Under the pieces are notes generated by a model. It did not search any database. It was not told the DNA's origin and worked only from the letters and a program-made list of their open reading frames with translations. DNA of 24,293 nt from JBAYNW01 sp041678605 (GTDB taxonomy: Bacteria; Cyanobacteriota; Vampirovibrionia; Gastranaerophilales; Gastranaerophilaceae), in contig JBAYNW010000027.1 of assembly GCA_041678605.1 (NCBI GenBank), forward strand, positions 1-24,293. The letters are read 5' to 3'. A program made the translations under genes and the position numbers. Shown piece by piece: positions 6,276 to 13,163 of this stretch. Numbering within the stretch: position 1 is the stretch's first letter; the number at the start of each line of letters is the position of its first letter.

Positions 6276-6824
6276 CTATATCATATTGTTTAAAACAGTA
6301 TTTTTTTTGCTAAGTTCTTCATTATGTTTCGCTACCAACTGTTCTTGAAGTTCTCTTGTTACCCTTGCGTCTTCAACGTCTTTCACGATTATTCTCAGGA
6401 TTTTTGTATATAAATCTTCTACCTTTACATCTACATCACCATTACAATCGTGGTAACGTTCTATCTCAACGGGCGGAACATCTTTTTGTATTGGCTTATG
6501 TGTTTTTCCTAATAAGGCCTTGAAAAAGCCTTGTTTCTTTTCAACCGTTTCCTGTAAACCGCGATCGTAAGTTACATTTGTAATAATATGACGGGCACCA
6601 TAACCGCCAAGTGCGGGAAAGACTGAAATATGAGTAAAGTCATCACCTATTTTTCTGATAGCATCTTCATCTTTAAGAAATTTCTGATAAACTCCGGCAA
6701 CATCTCCTTCAAGCCCAGCTATCTCATTAACTCCTAAAGCCGCAAAACGTTTTGCTATGTCTGTTTTTGCTTTGAAACTTGTGTGCTGCGTGTGAACATC
6801 ATTTTTGTTAAAATTAACTCGCAT
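6276..6824 (-). CDS. Hypothetical protein with N-terminal FKA motif
   Basis: I do not recognise a characterised family. The product is 182 aa, soluble, with no membrane segment. A short polar N terminus ends in HTSFKA (14-19), the F-[KT]-[GA] motif also found near the starts of the GAPDH and the 12363-12590 protein. The rest contains KQGFFKALLGKTHKP (about 99-113) and a charged, probably helical C-terminal third. The start is supported by AGAGGTA about 6 nt upstream. The gene lies between copy 1 of the large palindrome and the insertion sequence, on the opposite strand to lpxI and lpxB, so it is probably part of the accessory block. Confidence 0.7.
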   Translation of the reverse strand: MRVNFNKNDVHTQHTSFKAKTDIAKRFAALGVNEIAGLEGDVAGVYQKFLKDEDAIRKIGDDFTHISVFPALGGYGARHIITNVTYDRGLQETVEKKQGFFKALLGKTHKPIQKDVPPVEIERYHDCNGDVDVKVEDLYTKILRIIVKDVEDARVTRELQEQLVAKHNEELSKKNTVLNNMI

Positions 6825-6829
6825 TTTTG

Positions 6830-6870
6830 TACCTCTACTTTCTAAATTATTTGCTAAATACCTCTACTTT
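6830..6870. repeat. 12-bp direct repeat in the leader of the 6276-6824 gene
   Basis: TACCTCTACTTT occurs at 6830-6841 and again at 6859-6870. Read on the minus strand (AAAGTAGAGGTA), the nearer copy supplies the ribosome binding site of the gene and the farther copy is an upstream duplicate. It may be a regulatory site or a chance local duplication. Confidence 0.45.
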
Positions 6871-6900
6871 TGGTAAAAACCTTCAAAATAAATTCTTTTG

Positions 6901-6920
6901 CTAGATAGTGTCGTCACGAG
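6901..6920 (+). repeat. Left terminal inverted repeat of the IS
   Basis: The 20 bases are an exact inverted match to 7722-7741. The first four, CTAG, may be target-derived. Confidence 0.93.
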
Positions 6921-6964
6921 TTTTTGTGATATAATAAATGTGGAAGCAAAAGAGGAGGTTTCAC

Positions 6965-7438
6965 ATGGAAAATATGCAACAAAGGCACGACATTTCGGAC
7001 GAATTATGGAATAAATTAGAGCCATTATTGCCAGGGCAACAAGGCTCTTGGGGTGGAATTGCAAAAAATAATCGACAATTTATTAACGGTGTATTTTGGA
7101 TTTTAAGGACAGGCGCTCCGTGGCGTGACCTACCACCTTGCTATGGCGGGTGGAAAAATACACAGCGTAGATTTTGCCGTTGGCGTGATAAAGGAGTCTG
7201 GGAAGGTTTACTGGAAAAGGTCTTCACCAAGCCTGATTTTGAATGGCTAATGATAGATGCGAGTCATATTAAAGTTCATCCTGATGCTTCGGGAGCAAGA
7301 GGCGGAAACCAAGATATGGAACGCACAAAAGGGGGCTTTGTTCAAAGATACACTTGGCCGTGGATGCGTATGGTATGCCGGTCAGAGTTATTATTACAGC
7401 GGGTACCGTCAATGATTGCACAAAAGCTGAAGAATTGA
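6965..7438 (+). CDS. IS5-family transposase, N-terminal frame (orfA)
   Basis: Encodes the N-terminal helical region of the transposase (RHDISDELWNKLEPLLP at the start, then GGWKNTQRRFCRWRDKGVWE) and the first catalytic Asp in LMIDASHIK (Asp98). Similarity to IS5 transposases ends at RTKGG (120-124). After that the frame continues for about 34 unrelated residues, and the true continuation is in the -1 frame. The start at 6965 follows GAGGAGGTTTCAC, a strong ribosome site. The longer open frame back to 6938 lacks one. Product probably fused by -1 frameshifting at AAAAGGGGGC (7327-7336), or the gene is broken. Confidence 0.85.
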   Translation: MENMQQRHDISDELWNKLEPLLPGQQGSWGGIAKNNRQFINGVFWILRTGAPWRDLPPCYGGWKNTQRRFCRWRDKGVWEGLLEKVFTKPDFEWLMIDASHIKVHPDASGARGGNQDMERTKGGFVQRYTWPWMRMVCRSELLLQRVPSMIAQKLKN

Positions 7439-7728
7439 TTGACGGAATTGAAGCAGGAGCCTTAATGGCTGATAGAGCATATGACGTTGATGGCCTTATC
7501 CAAAAAGCCATTGATGCTAGTATAGAAGTTGTGATTCCGCCGAAGAAAAACAGGATTGTAAAAAGGGATTACGATAAATATTTGTACAAATTAAGGCACT
7601 TGGTAGAAAATGCATTTATGCAATTAAAACGTTGGCGGGGAATAGCAACACGATATGCAAAGAATACAGCATCTTACTTAGCTGCTGTACAAATCAGATG
7701 CATTGCCATTTGGGGACATATCTCGTGA
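7336..7728 (+). CDS. IS5-family transposase, C-terminal frame (orfB)
   Basis: Carries the second catalytic Asp in ALMADRAYD, the IPPKKNR stretch, and the catalytic Glu in LRHLVENAF, followed by LKRWRGIATRYAKNTASYLAAVQIR, all standard for the IS427-type group. The first in-frame start-like codon is TTG at 7354, but similarity already begins at KIHLAVDA, so this half is best read as the -1 continuation of the upstream frame. Joined, the two give about 254 aa, a normal length. The stop lies inside the right terminal repeat region. Confidence 0.82.
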   Translation, partial: LCSKIHLAVDAYGMPVRVIITAGTVNDCTKAEELIDGIEAGALMADRAYDVDGLIQKAIDASIEVVIPPKKNRIVKRDYDKYLYKLRHLVENAFMQLKRWRGIATRYAKNTASYLAAVQIRCIAIWGHIS

Positions 7729-7741
7729 CGACACTATCTAG
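7722..7741 (-). repeat. Right terminal inverted repeat of the IS
   Basis: Exact complement of 6901-6920. The stop codon of the transposase lies within it. Confidence 0.93.
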
Positions 7742-7773
7742 GAAAATTTAAAATCGTAACAATTGTTTACATA

Positions 7774-7802
7774 GTTACAAAAGTCGGAGTTTTTGCTATA
7801 AT
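7774..7802 (+). promoter_or_regulatory. Promoter of lpxB
   Basis: GTTACA (7774-7779), 17-nt spacer, TATAAT (7797-7802), giving a leader of roughly 50 nt. It lies outside the insertion sequence, so lpxB does not depend on reading through the accessory block. Confidence 0.7.
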
Positions 7803-7832
7803 TTACAAGTGCGGATTGGTTATCTAATTAGA

Positions 7833-7860
7833 AGTCAGGAGTGAGCAGTTAGCAATTATG
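7833..7860 (+). repeat. Degenerate heptanucleotide repeat across the lpxB start
   Basis: The sequence reads as successive 7-mers AGTCAGG, AGTGAGC, AGTTAGC, AATTATG, the last containing the lpxB ATG. Short tandemly repeated heptamers are known from cyanobacterial genomes, and similar 7-8 nt periodicity appears at the right end of this window. The AGGAG within it is about 17 nt from the ATG, longer than the usual spacing. Confidence 0.45.
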
Positions 7861-9006
7861 GAAAAAAAAATATTTATAATCACAGGGGAACATTCAGGTG
7901 ACATCCATGCGGGCAGGGTTGTTGAGGAGCTAAAGAAAGCTTGTCCTGCCGATTTGGATTTGGTAATCGAAGGAATCGGCGGCGAAAATCTCAAAAATGC
8001 CGGCGTAAAACTGTTTTCGACTCAGGAAAAAATGTCCGCTGTGGGTTTTTCGTTTAAAATGTTATTCGACCACCTCAGCCTCGGCAAAAGATTAGTTAAC
8101 TACCTGAAAAACGAATTTAAGCCGGATTTGGTTCTGTTAATTGATTATGGGGCTTTTAATCTCAACATCGCAAAGGTTTTGAAAAAAGACAACAAATCCC
8201 TGAAAATTTATTACTATATTCCGCCGCAAGTCTGGGCGAGCCGCAAATGGCGGATTAACGTGATAAAAAAATGCGTTGATAAAGTTCTGTGCATATTTCC
8301 GTTCGAAAAAACGCTGTATGAATCCCATGGCATTGATGTTCATTACTGCGGACATCCGCTGATTTCACAGCTTCCGCCACCTGTAGGCAGAGATGAATTT
8401 TTTGAAAAACACAGGCTGGATAAAACCAAAAAACTGGTGTCGATTTTCCCCGGCTCAAGGGTCTTTGAGCTTAAATCACTAATGAAAATTTTTGTAAAAT
8501 CAGCTAAAATTCTCAAAAAAGCACATCCCGATATACAATTTTTGATTTCACATGCTCCAAATTTGGCAGATGATGTTTTTGACAAATACTTAAAGCAATC
8601 CGAATTCAAAGTTATAAAGGGCGAAAACCAAGCGATGTTAAGCGTTTCGGATGCTTTGATTTTAGCATCGGGAACGGTCGCTCTGGAAGCTTCCTTGTAC
8701 AAAACTCCGATGATAATTTCATACCGCGGGCCATGGCTTTTGTACCTGATTTATCTAAGCGTAAGATGCATAAACAGGGTTTCTTTGCCAAATATAATTG
8801 CAGACAAAAACATTGTTCCCGAACTTATACAAGGCAGGGCAAAACCGGATTTGATAGCCTATAACATAGAAAAGTTGCTCTATGATACGAAATATCGTGA
8901 GGAAAATATTGAAGCACTGGGGAAAGTCAGGGAACTTCTGTCTGATAAAAACTCCTCCGTCGAAGCAGCCCAAGCGATTATGGAAATTGTAACAAAATCT
9001 TATTAG
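7858..9006 (+). CDS. lpxB: Lipid-A-disaccharide synthase
   Basis: Joins UDP-2,3-diacylglucosamine to lipid X, giving the beta-1,6 disaccharide of lipid A; peripheral inner-membrane enzyme of family GT19. Seen: GEHSGD at 10-15, EGIGG (38-42), the conserved Asp in LIDYGAFN (Asp96), YYIPPQVWASRKWR (119-132), FPFE (147-150), CGHPL (164-168), and the donor-site block ASGTVALEA followed by MIISYR. Length 382 aa, the usual size. No in-frame alternative start nearby is better. The next-earlier pathway step, lpxI, lies upstream, and the two were probably adjacent before the higBA/IS block arrived. Confidence 0.95.
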   Translation: MEKKIFIITGEHSGDIHAGRVVEELKKACPADLDLVIEGIGGENLKNAGVKLFSTQEKMSAVGFSFKMLFDHLSLGKRLVNYLKNEFKPDLVLLIDYGAFNLNIAKVLKKDNKSLKIYYYIPPQVWASRKWRINVIKKCVDKVLCIFPFEKTLYESHGIDVHYCGHPLISQLPPPVGRDEFFEKHRLDKTKKLVSIFPGSRVFELKSLMKIFVKSAKILKKAHPDIQFLISHAPNLADDVFDKYLKQSEFKVIKGENQAMLSVSDALILASGTVALEASLYKTPMIISYRGPWLLYLIYLSVRCINRVSLPNIIADKNIVPELIQGRAKPDLIAYNIEKLLYDTKYREENIEALGKVRELLSDKNSSVEAAQAIMEIVTKSY

Positions 9007-9064
9007 AGCTTTTTAAAACGCAAATTTTGACTGCTTTTGGTTTTATATAGTTGAAGGTTCATCA

Positions 9065-10414
9065 ATGATTAATCAGATAAAACCAAACAGTGTGAATAGT
9101 GAAAGAATTTTCGCACCATTACAAAGTAGTGGTGTGGATTATGCTATTTCAAAACCTTTTACAGACACACAAAAAACAGAGGGGAAAAAGGAGGAAGAGA
9201 AGAAAAGCAACGCCCTTGGGTACAGTATCGCCGCAACTGCGTTAGTTGCCGGTTTTGGAGTTCTGGCACTGATGAAAGGGCTGCCTAAAGGGGCCCGTTT
9301 AAGAGTCGACAAGTTTTTTAAACATTTGGAAGAGAAATTTGCCCCCCGTGGCAAAGACGGCAAAATGCCCTGGACGCAAAGGGCTTTAGAAAAGGCAAAA
9401 TACTTTATAAATGCCGTGTTTAACACTGGGCCGGCCAAGGACGTTTTGTTCAAAAAGCTTATTCATCCGATACCTTTTCTCAGGAAAGCTGCCGATGGCA
9501 TCACTGATATGTTTGTAAGAATTTCCACAAAAACGTCCCGAAAATCTTATCGAAAAACTCTGTATAAATTTGATGAACTTTATGCAATTCTTGACGAGTT
9601 TAAAAGCAAAATTAAGCCGGAAAATGCAAAATCCGTAGGCGAAAAGGCAACAAAAATAGAAGAGATTTACAAAAAAGCGTTCAGTGCAACCGGTGAAAAT
9701 TCAAGATTAGCGGGTATTCACAAGGGGCTGGAGGACCTTGACAAGGATGTCTTTAACTCAATGAAAGAAGTTTTTAAGGACAAAAATTCCTACAAAACAT
9801 TCTACCAATACTTTCTTCCGGAAAAATTGGCGGCTAAAACAAAAATAGATATTAAATCTGAAGTTGATGCCTCTAAGAATGAAATCATCGAAAACATGAA
9901 TAAAATACTGGAAATTTACAGAAATCAAGAATCCATGTCCCCGCGAGAGCTTAAAAAAATCGAAAAAATGGTTAAAAAATGCACCAAATCTTTAAACAAG
10001 TCGACAGATTTAGAAACAGACAAATTATTTGACAAAATCCGTGACTTCAAAATAGGTTCTGCACCTCTGGACGCTTTAGGCGTACTGGTTTCGTTGGGGA
10101 TTATAGGCAAAGGTCTTGCGAAAGCGGAAGACAAAGACGAAAGAATTTCTGTTGCACTCAAATACGGGGTTCCTGCACTGGGAGCTATTATGATATCGCT
10201 TTACTGCACGGTTCGTCTGGTCGCCGGAGGCAAAGCCCTTCTGGTAGGTTTACTTTCAGGTTTGGCAATTAACAAGCTGGGTGTAGTGCTTGATAATACA
10301 AGAAAAAAATATGAAGAAAAACCGCTAGATTTGGCGAAGATGGATTTAGCCAAGATGGCTTCGCCAAAAGAAATTATTCAAAAATATAACGAAAATAAAA
10401 TCAGTATAATATAA
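9065..10414 (+). CDS. Lineage-specific membrane protein of unknown function
   Basis: I do not recognise a characterised family. The 449-aa product has a polar, Lys/Glu-rich N terminus (charged run EGKKEEEKK at 40-48), one hydrophobic segment at about 49-72, and a long Lys-rich, mainly helical middle (about 75-325). A hydrophobic C-terminal part follows (about 335-355, then about 370-410 with two likely membrane segments), and then a charged tail. The tail holds a short internal repeat, LDLAKM-DLAKM (about 425-435), mirrored at DNA level around 10328-10358. The start follows TTGAAGGT. Its last 14 nt overlap the convergent YqeG-type gene. Proteins of this build recur in the suspected lineage, but their role is unknown. 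Confidence 0.75.
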   Translation: MINQIKPNSVNSERIFAPLQSSGVDYAISKPFTDTQKTEGKKEEEKKSNALGYSIAATALVAGFGVLALMKGLPKGARLRVDKFFKHLEEKFAPRGKDGKMPWTQRALEKAKYFINAVFNTGPAKDVLFKKLIHPIPFLRKAADGITDMFVRISTKTSRKSYRKTLYKFDELYAILDEFKSKIKPENAKSVGEKATKIEEIYKKAFSATGENSRLAGIHKGLEDLDKDVFNSMKEVFKDKNSYKTFYQYFLPEKLAAKTKIDIKSEVDASKNEIIENMNKILEIYRNQESMSPRELKKIEKMVKKCTKSLNKSTDLETDKLFDKIRDFKIGSAPLDALGVLVSLGIIGKGLAKAEDKDERISVALKYGVPALGAIMISLYCTVRLVAGGKALLVGLLSGLAINKLGVVLDNTRKKYEEKPLDLAKMDLAKMASPKEIIQKYNENKISII

Positions 10415-10880
10415 ATCTTCGCTCAAGCCAGCGTATAAAGCGGGTTGCAAAGCCTTCGTTGTGGGCATTGATTGAGCCGACAAGAATTGTTTTTGCACCG
10501 AGCCGTTTGCCGGCAAGAATGTCGGTCAAAGGTCTGTCGCCCACTATTACGACCTCATCAGGAGTTATGTTTATTTTGGACAGAAGCTTTTTCATAGCTT
10601 TTGTCGACGGTTTTTTTGCGTTTCCGATAATTTGAAAATTTGAAATGCTTTCAACTTTTTCAAGATAATCGCATTTTTTATTATTTGTAATAACGGCGAT
10701 AAAAAAGTCCTCATCGGCTTTTTTAAGAAACTCTTCGGTTCTCTGGGTGTACTGTGCCGATTTTGATATCATAATCGTGCTGTCCAAATCGAAGAAAATC
10801 GCCTTTATTCCCTGATTTTTTAATAATTCAAGGTCAATTTCATATATATTTTTTAAATTAAAATCGGGCTTTAGTAACAT
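10401..10880 (-). CDS. YqeG-family HAD (subclass IIIA) phosphatase
   Basis: Small single-domain haloacid-dehalogenase-type phosphatase. Seen: an N-terminal LLKPDFNLKNIYEID typical of YqeG, motif I FFDLDST (nucleophile and general-acid Asp), a TNN motif II region, AKKPSTKA (motif III Lys) and GDRPLTDILAGKRLGAKT (motif IV). Length 159 aa, as expected. The physiological substrate of bacterial YqeG proteins is not firmly known; the plant relative dephosphorylates phosphatidylglycerol phosphate, so a lipid role is possible. The start lies 9 nt after the stop of the U32-family gene, so the two form an operon. Confidence 0.88.
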   Translation of the reverse strand: MLLKPDFNLKNIYEIDLELLKNQGIKAIFFDLDSTIMISKSAQYTQRTEEFLKKADEDFFIAVITNNKKCDYLEKVESISNFQIIGNAKKPSTKAMKKLLSKINITPDEVVIVGDRPLTDILAGKRLGAKTILVGSINAHNEGFATRFIRWLERRFILY

Positions 10881-10889
10881 TTTCTCTCC

Positions 10890-12140
10890 TTAAACTTTTG
10901 GTTTTTTATTAATAAACAAGACACCGGGGGTTCTTGCAAGTGCATATTTATAGTCTTTTGGGGCTTGCGAAAATTTTATAAAAGCTTCGTCGTTGGTGTT
11001 GGCGACTTCGCAATTGCAGCCGTCTTTGTCCTTTATCTCGACAACTTTCGTCAAAAATTGTTCTTCAGGCGTGATTATTTCAACCCCGTCATTGAGCAAA
11101 ATTTTATTTTTAATCTTAACCTTATAAAAGCCGTCTTCAAGCTTTTCCAAAAATTCGCACAGAAAATCAGCTCCGGCAAGCCCTTTTGATACGTCATAAC
11201 TGTAACATTCGCTGTTGTTATCACCCAAATAAAATCCCTGTGTATAGCCGCGGTTTCCGACTTTTTTAAGTTCTTCAAAATATTTGCCCAAATCAGCTTT
11301 CGGATTTTTTAAAACTTCATCTATGGCATTTCTGTAAGCTTTTGCAACGGCAGACACATAGTACAGGCTTTTTGTTCTTCCCTCGACCTTAAACGAGGCC
11401 ACACCCGCATCAATGAGCTTTGACAAGTGTTCCACAAGGCATAAATCTTTCGGGCTTAAAATGTGCGTTCCTCTTTCACTTTGATTTATTTCAAAAAATT
11501 GGTCGGGACGGGTTTCTTCAACGAGTTTGTAACTCCAGCGGCATGGCTGGGCACAGTTGCCCTGATTGGCTTTTCTCTCGTTATCGGTCATGTAATCGCT
11601 CAACAGGCATCTTCCGGAAAAAGAAACACATTGCGAACCGTGGACAAAGACTTCAAGTTCAATATCCGGAACTTTTTCTCTGATTTTTGCCACATCCGTT
11701 ATCGGCAGTTCCCGTGCCAGAATAACCCTTTTCGCACCGTTATCCTGCCAAAATTTTACCGCCTCATAATTCAAAGTATTTGCCTGTGTGCTTATGTGAA
11801 TGGGCATATCGGGCATGTATTTTCTTACAATTCTAAAGACCCCAAAGTCGCTTAAGATAATCGCATCAGGATTTGCATCTTTTACAATATCAATTGATTT
11901 TTCAAGTTCTTCAATGTCGTTGTTGAACGCAAAAATATTTAAAGTCATGTAGGCTTTTGCATTGAGACTGTGTGCCAAATCGATTGCTTTTTTAAGGTTA
12001 TCAAAAGTTATCAGCTCGCCTTTTCGCATTGAACGCAGGCTGAAATCCACAACTCCGAGGTAAACAGCGTCGGCTCCGTATTTGACGGCATATTCTAATT
12101 TTTCTAAATTGCCGGCGGGCAGTAATAATTCAGGTTTCAT
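10890..12140 (-). CDS. Peptidase U32 family protein (YrrO/TrhP-like)
   Basis: Family U32, historically annotated as collagenase. Several members act instead in hydroxylation of tRNA or rRNA (TrhP, RlhA). Seen: PELLLPAGNLEKLEYAVKYG with GADAVYLG at the N terminus, ISTQANTLN, and the family signature VFVHGSQCVSFSGRCLLS, followed by NQGNCAQPCRW, whose four Cys are conserved and thought to bind an Fe-S cluster. Then SPKDLCL and FKVEGRTKS. The C-terminal ~80 residues form a small beta-rich domain. At 416 aa it resembles B. subtilis YrrO in size. tRNA wobble-uridine 5-hydroxylation is the likeliest role, by family only. Followed 9 nt later by the YqeG-type gene. Confidence 0.87.
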   Translation of the reverse strand: MKPELLLPAGNLEKLEYAVKYGADAVYLGVVDFSLRSMRKGELITFDNLKKAIDLAHSLNAKAYMTLNIFAFNNDIEELEKSIDIVKDANPDAIILSDFGVFRIVRKYMPDMPIHISTQANTLNYEAVKFWQDNGAKRVILARELPITDVAKIREKVPDIELEVFVHGSQCVSFSGRCLLSDYMTDNERKANQGNCAQPCRWSYKLVEETRPDQFFEINQSERGTHILSPKDLCLVEHLSKLIDAGVASFKVEGRTKSLYYVSAVAKAYRNAIDEVLKNPKADLGKYFEELKKVGNRGYTQGFYLGDNNSECYSYDVSKGLAGADFLCEFLEKLEDGFYKVKIKNKILLNDGVEIITPEEQFLTKVVEIKDKDGCNCEVANTNDEAFIKFSQAPKDYKYALARTPGVLFINKKPKV

Positions 12141-12163
12141 AAGAACATTTTACTATAAACAAA

Positions 12164-12348
12164 AAGGGTGCCGCCTAAAAAGTTTCCCTCGTCATCCCGA
12201 AACACAAATCATCGGCCTCAAACAAAATCGCCCTTAATTCGGGATCTCACACTTGAGATGCCGGATTAAGGACAATCTGTTAACAGCTGATGCTTTTTGT
12301 TCCGGCACGACGTTAATTATCGAGGGGGACTTTTTAGATGGCACCCTT
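12164..12348. repeat. Large nested palindrome, copy 2 (inverted relative to copy 1)
   Basis: Core 12190-12312, 123 nt, the same length as copy 1. Its ends are CGTCATCCCGAAACA and TGTTCCGGCACGACG. The inner arms again contain the ATCCGGC and TTAAGGACA type sequence. Read on the minus strand it aligns along its length with 6096-6218. The outer arms differ in sequence from copy 1 but keep the pairing: AAGGGTGCC (12164-12172) with GGCACCCTT (12340-12348), and AAAAAGT with ACTTTTT. It lies upstream of the U32-family gene and downstream of the 12363-12590 gene, and can end transcription. Confidence 0.75.
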
Positions 12349-12362
12349 ACCTAAACGTTTAC

Positions 12363-12590
12363 CTATTTTTTGCAATCAGGGCCTTTGCATTCATCGCCTT
12401 CGCATTTTACTTCAGGTCCTTTTTTGCCGCTTATTTCAACGGTATCGGCTGTCGGCTGTGCTAAAGGTTGAGAATCTGTTTTCACCTGAGGTTTAACTTC
12501 AACTTCGGGCTTTTCACCTTTAAACAAGGTTACACCTGCGTTATGCTTGAATAATGCCGGCTTTGTACAACAATTAAAAACAATTTTCAT
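12363..12590 (-). CDS. Small protein with FKG motif and Cys-rich tail
   Basis: Unrecognised 75-aa protein. The N terminus MKIVFNCCTKPALF is followed by VTLFKG (20-25), the F-[KT]-[GA] motif seen on other proteins here. A Pro/Val/Lys linker and ADTVEISGKK come next, and the tail KCEGDECKGPDCKK has three regularly spaced Cys with acidic residues between. There are five Cys in all, so metal binding or disulfides are possible. A GGGAGA ribosome site lies 5-6 nt upstream of the ATG, and a TATAAT box is about 60 nt upstream (near 12640). Coding seems real because of the ribosome site and the shared motif, but there is no known function. Confidence 0.65.
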   Translation of the reverse strand: MKIVFNCCTKPALFKHNAGVTLFKGEKPEVEVKPQVKTDSQPLAQPTADTVEISGKKGPEVKCEGDECKGPDCKK

Positions 12591-12823
12591 ATTTTTTCTC
12601 CCTTTCCAAATCTAAATTTACTCCGATAGTTTTATTATAAAGCTTTCAAAAAATTGTTTAAACAAAAATAAAAAATTATTTACAATTCGACATACGAAAA
12701 AGTGAGGGAAACTCAGACTTTTGGACTCATTATCCTTTAAATCAACTATCTGGGTGATGTTCAAAATTGTAGAACGGACAAAATTGTATTAAGGATAAAA
12801 ACATAAAATCAAGGGAGAATAAA

Positions 12824-13081
12824 ATGCAATTTACGATAGAAGAAGCTGCAAAGTCAGGAAATTCAAAAGGTTTGGTAATGTCTATTCCAAATTCACTTTA
12901 CGCAAGCAAAATATTAGGAACAGATATTGAAATGGAACCGGCAGTTTTTGAAGGCACTTTTCATAAAAACGTTATAATAGGGCTGTGGAAAAATCAGCAC
13001 CCCCTAATCCATACTTGGCTCTTGCTGAGTTCTGTATCTATATGTTTTTTATCAGGATTACTTTTTATAATTTTTCAATAA
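12824..13081 (+). CDS. Small hypothetical protein with C-terminal membrane segment
   Basis: 85 aa, not recognised. Residues 1-60 are soluble, with EGTFHKNVIIGLWKN at about 43-57. Residues about 63-84 are strongly hydrophobic and end at the C terminus, as in a tail-anchored protein. A GGGAGA ribosome site lies 6 nt upstream of the ATG. No clear promoter was found; a 9-nt repeat AAAATTGTA occurs twice just upstream (near 12763 and 12780). Single gene between a leftward small gene and the secreted-protein gene at 13164. Confidence 0.6.
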   Translation: MQFTIEEAAKSGNSKGLVMSIPNSLYASKILGTDIEMEPAVFEGTFHKNVIIGLWKNQHPLIHTWLLLSSVSICFLSGLLFIIFQ

Positions 13082-13129
13082 ATACCCGACTGGCAGCCGA
13101 ATGTGTAATGTAAGATTTTTCTTTTCAAT

Positions 13130-13147
13130 TTAGACTATGGTGTCTAA
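13130..13147 (+). promoter_or_regulatory. Inverted repeat just upstream of the 13164 gene
   Basis: TTAGAC (13130-13135), 6-nt gap, GTCTAA (13142-13147): a perfect 6-bp inverted repeat ending a few bases before the ribosome site GAGGAGA. It could be an operator or a small leader hairpin. Confidence 0.4.
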
Positions 13148-13163
13148 GCTATGAGGAGAAAAT

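Larger units (their letters stand above)
6901..7741 (+). mobile_element. IS5-family insertion sequence (IS427/ISL2-like)
   Basis: About 840 bp bounded by perfect 20-bp inverted repeats, CTAGATAGTGTCGTCACGAG at 6901-6920 and its complement at 7722-7741. It contains a transposase in two overlapping frames. The outermost CTAG is palindromic and could be target duplication rather than IS end (IS5 relatives target YTAR or TNA sites), so the exact border is uncertain by 2-4 nt. The intact ends suggest a recent insertion or a still mobilisable element. It lies just upstream of the lpxB promoter. Confidence 0.93.

Noticed and set aside
6938..6964. Earlier start for the transposase
   Set aside because: No ribosome site there. 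GAGGAGG precedes the ATG at 6965, and family similarity starts there.
7269..7511. Minus-strand frame inside the IS
   Set aside because: Shadow of the transposase, with no ribosome site.
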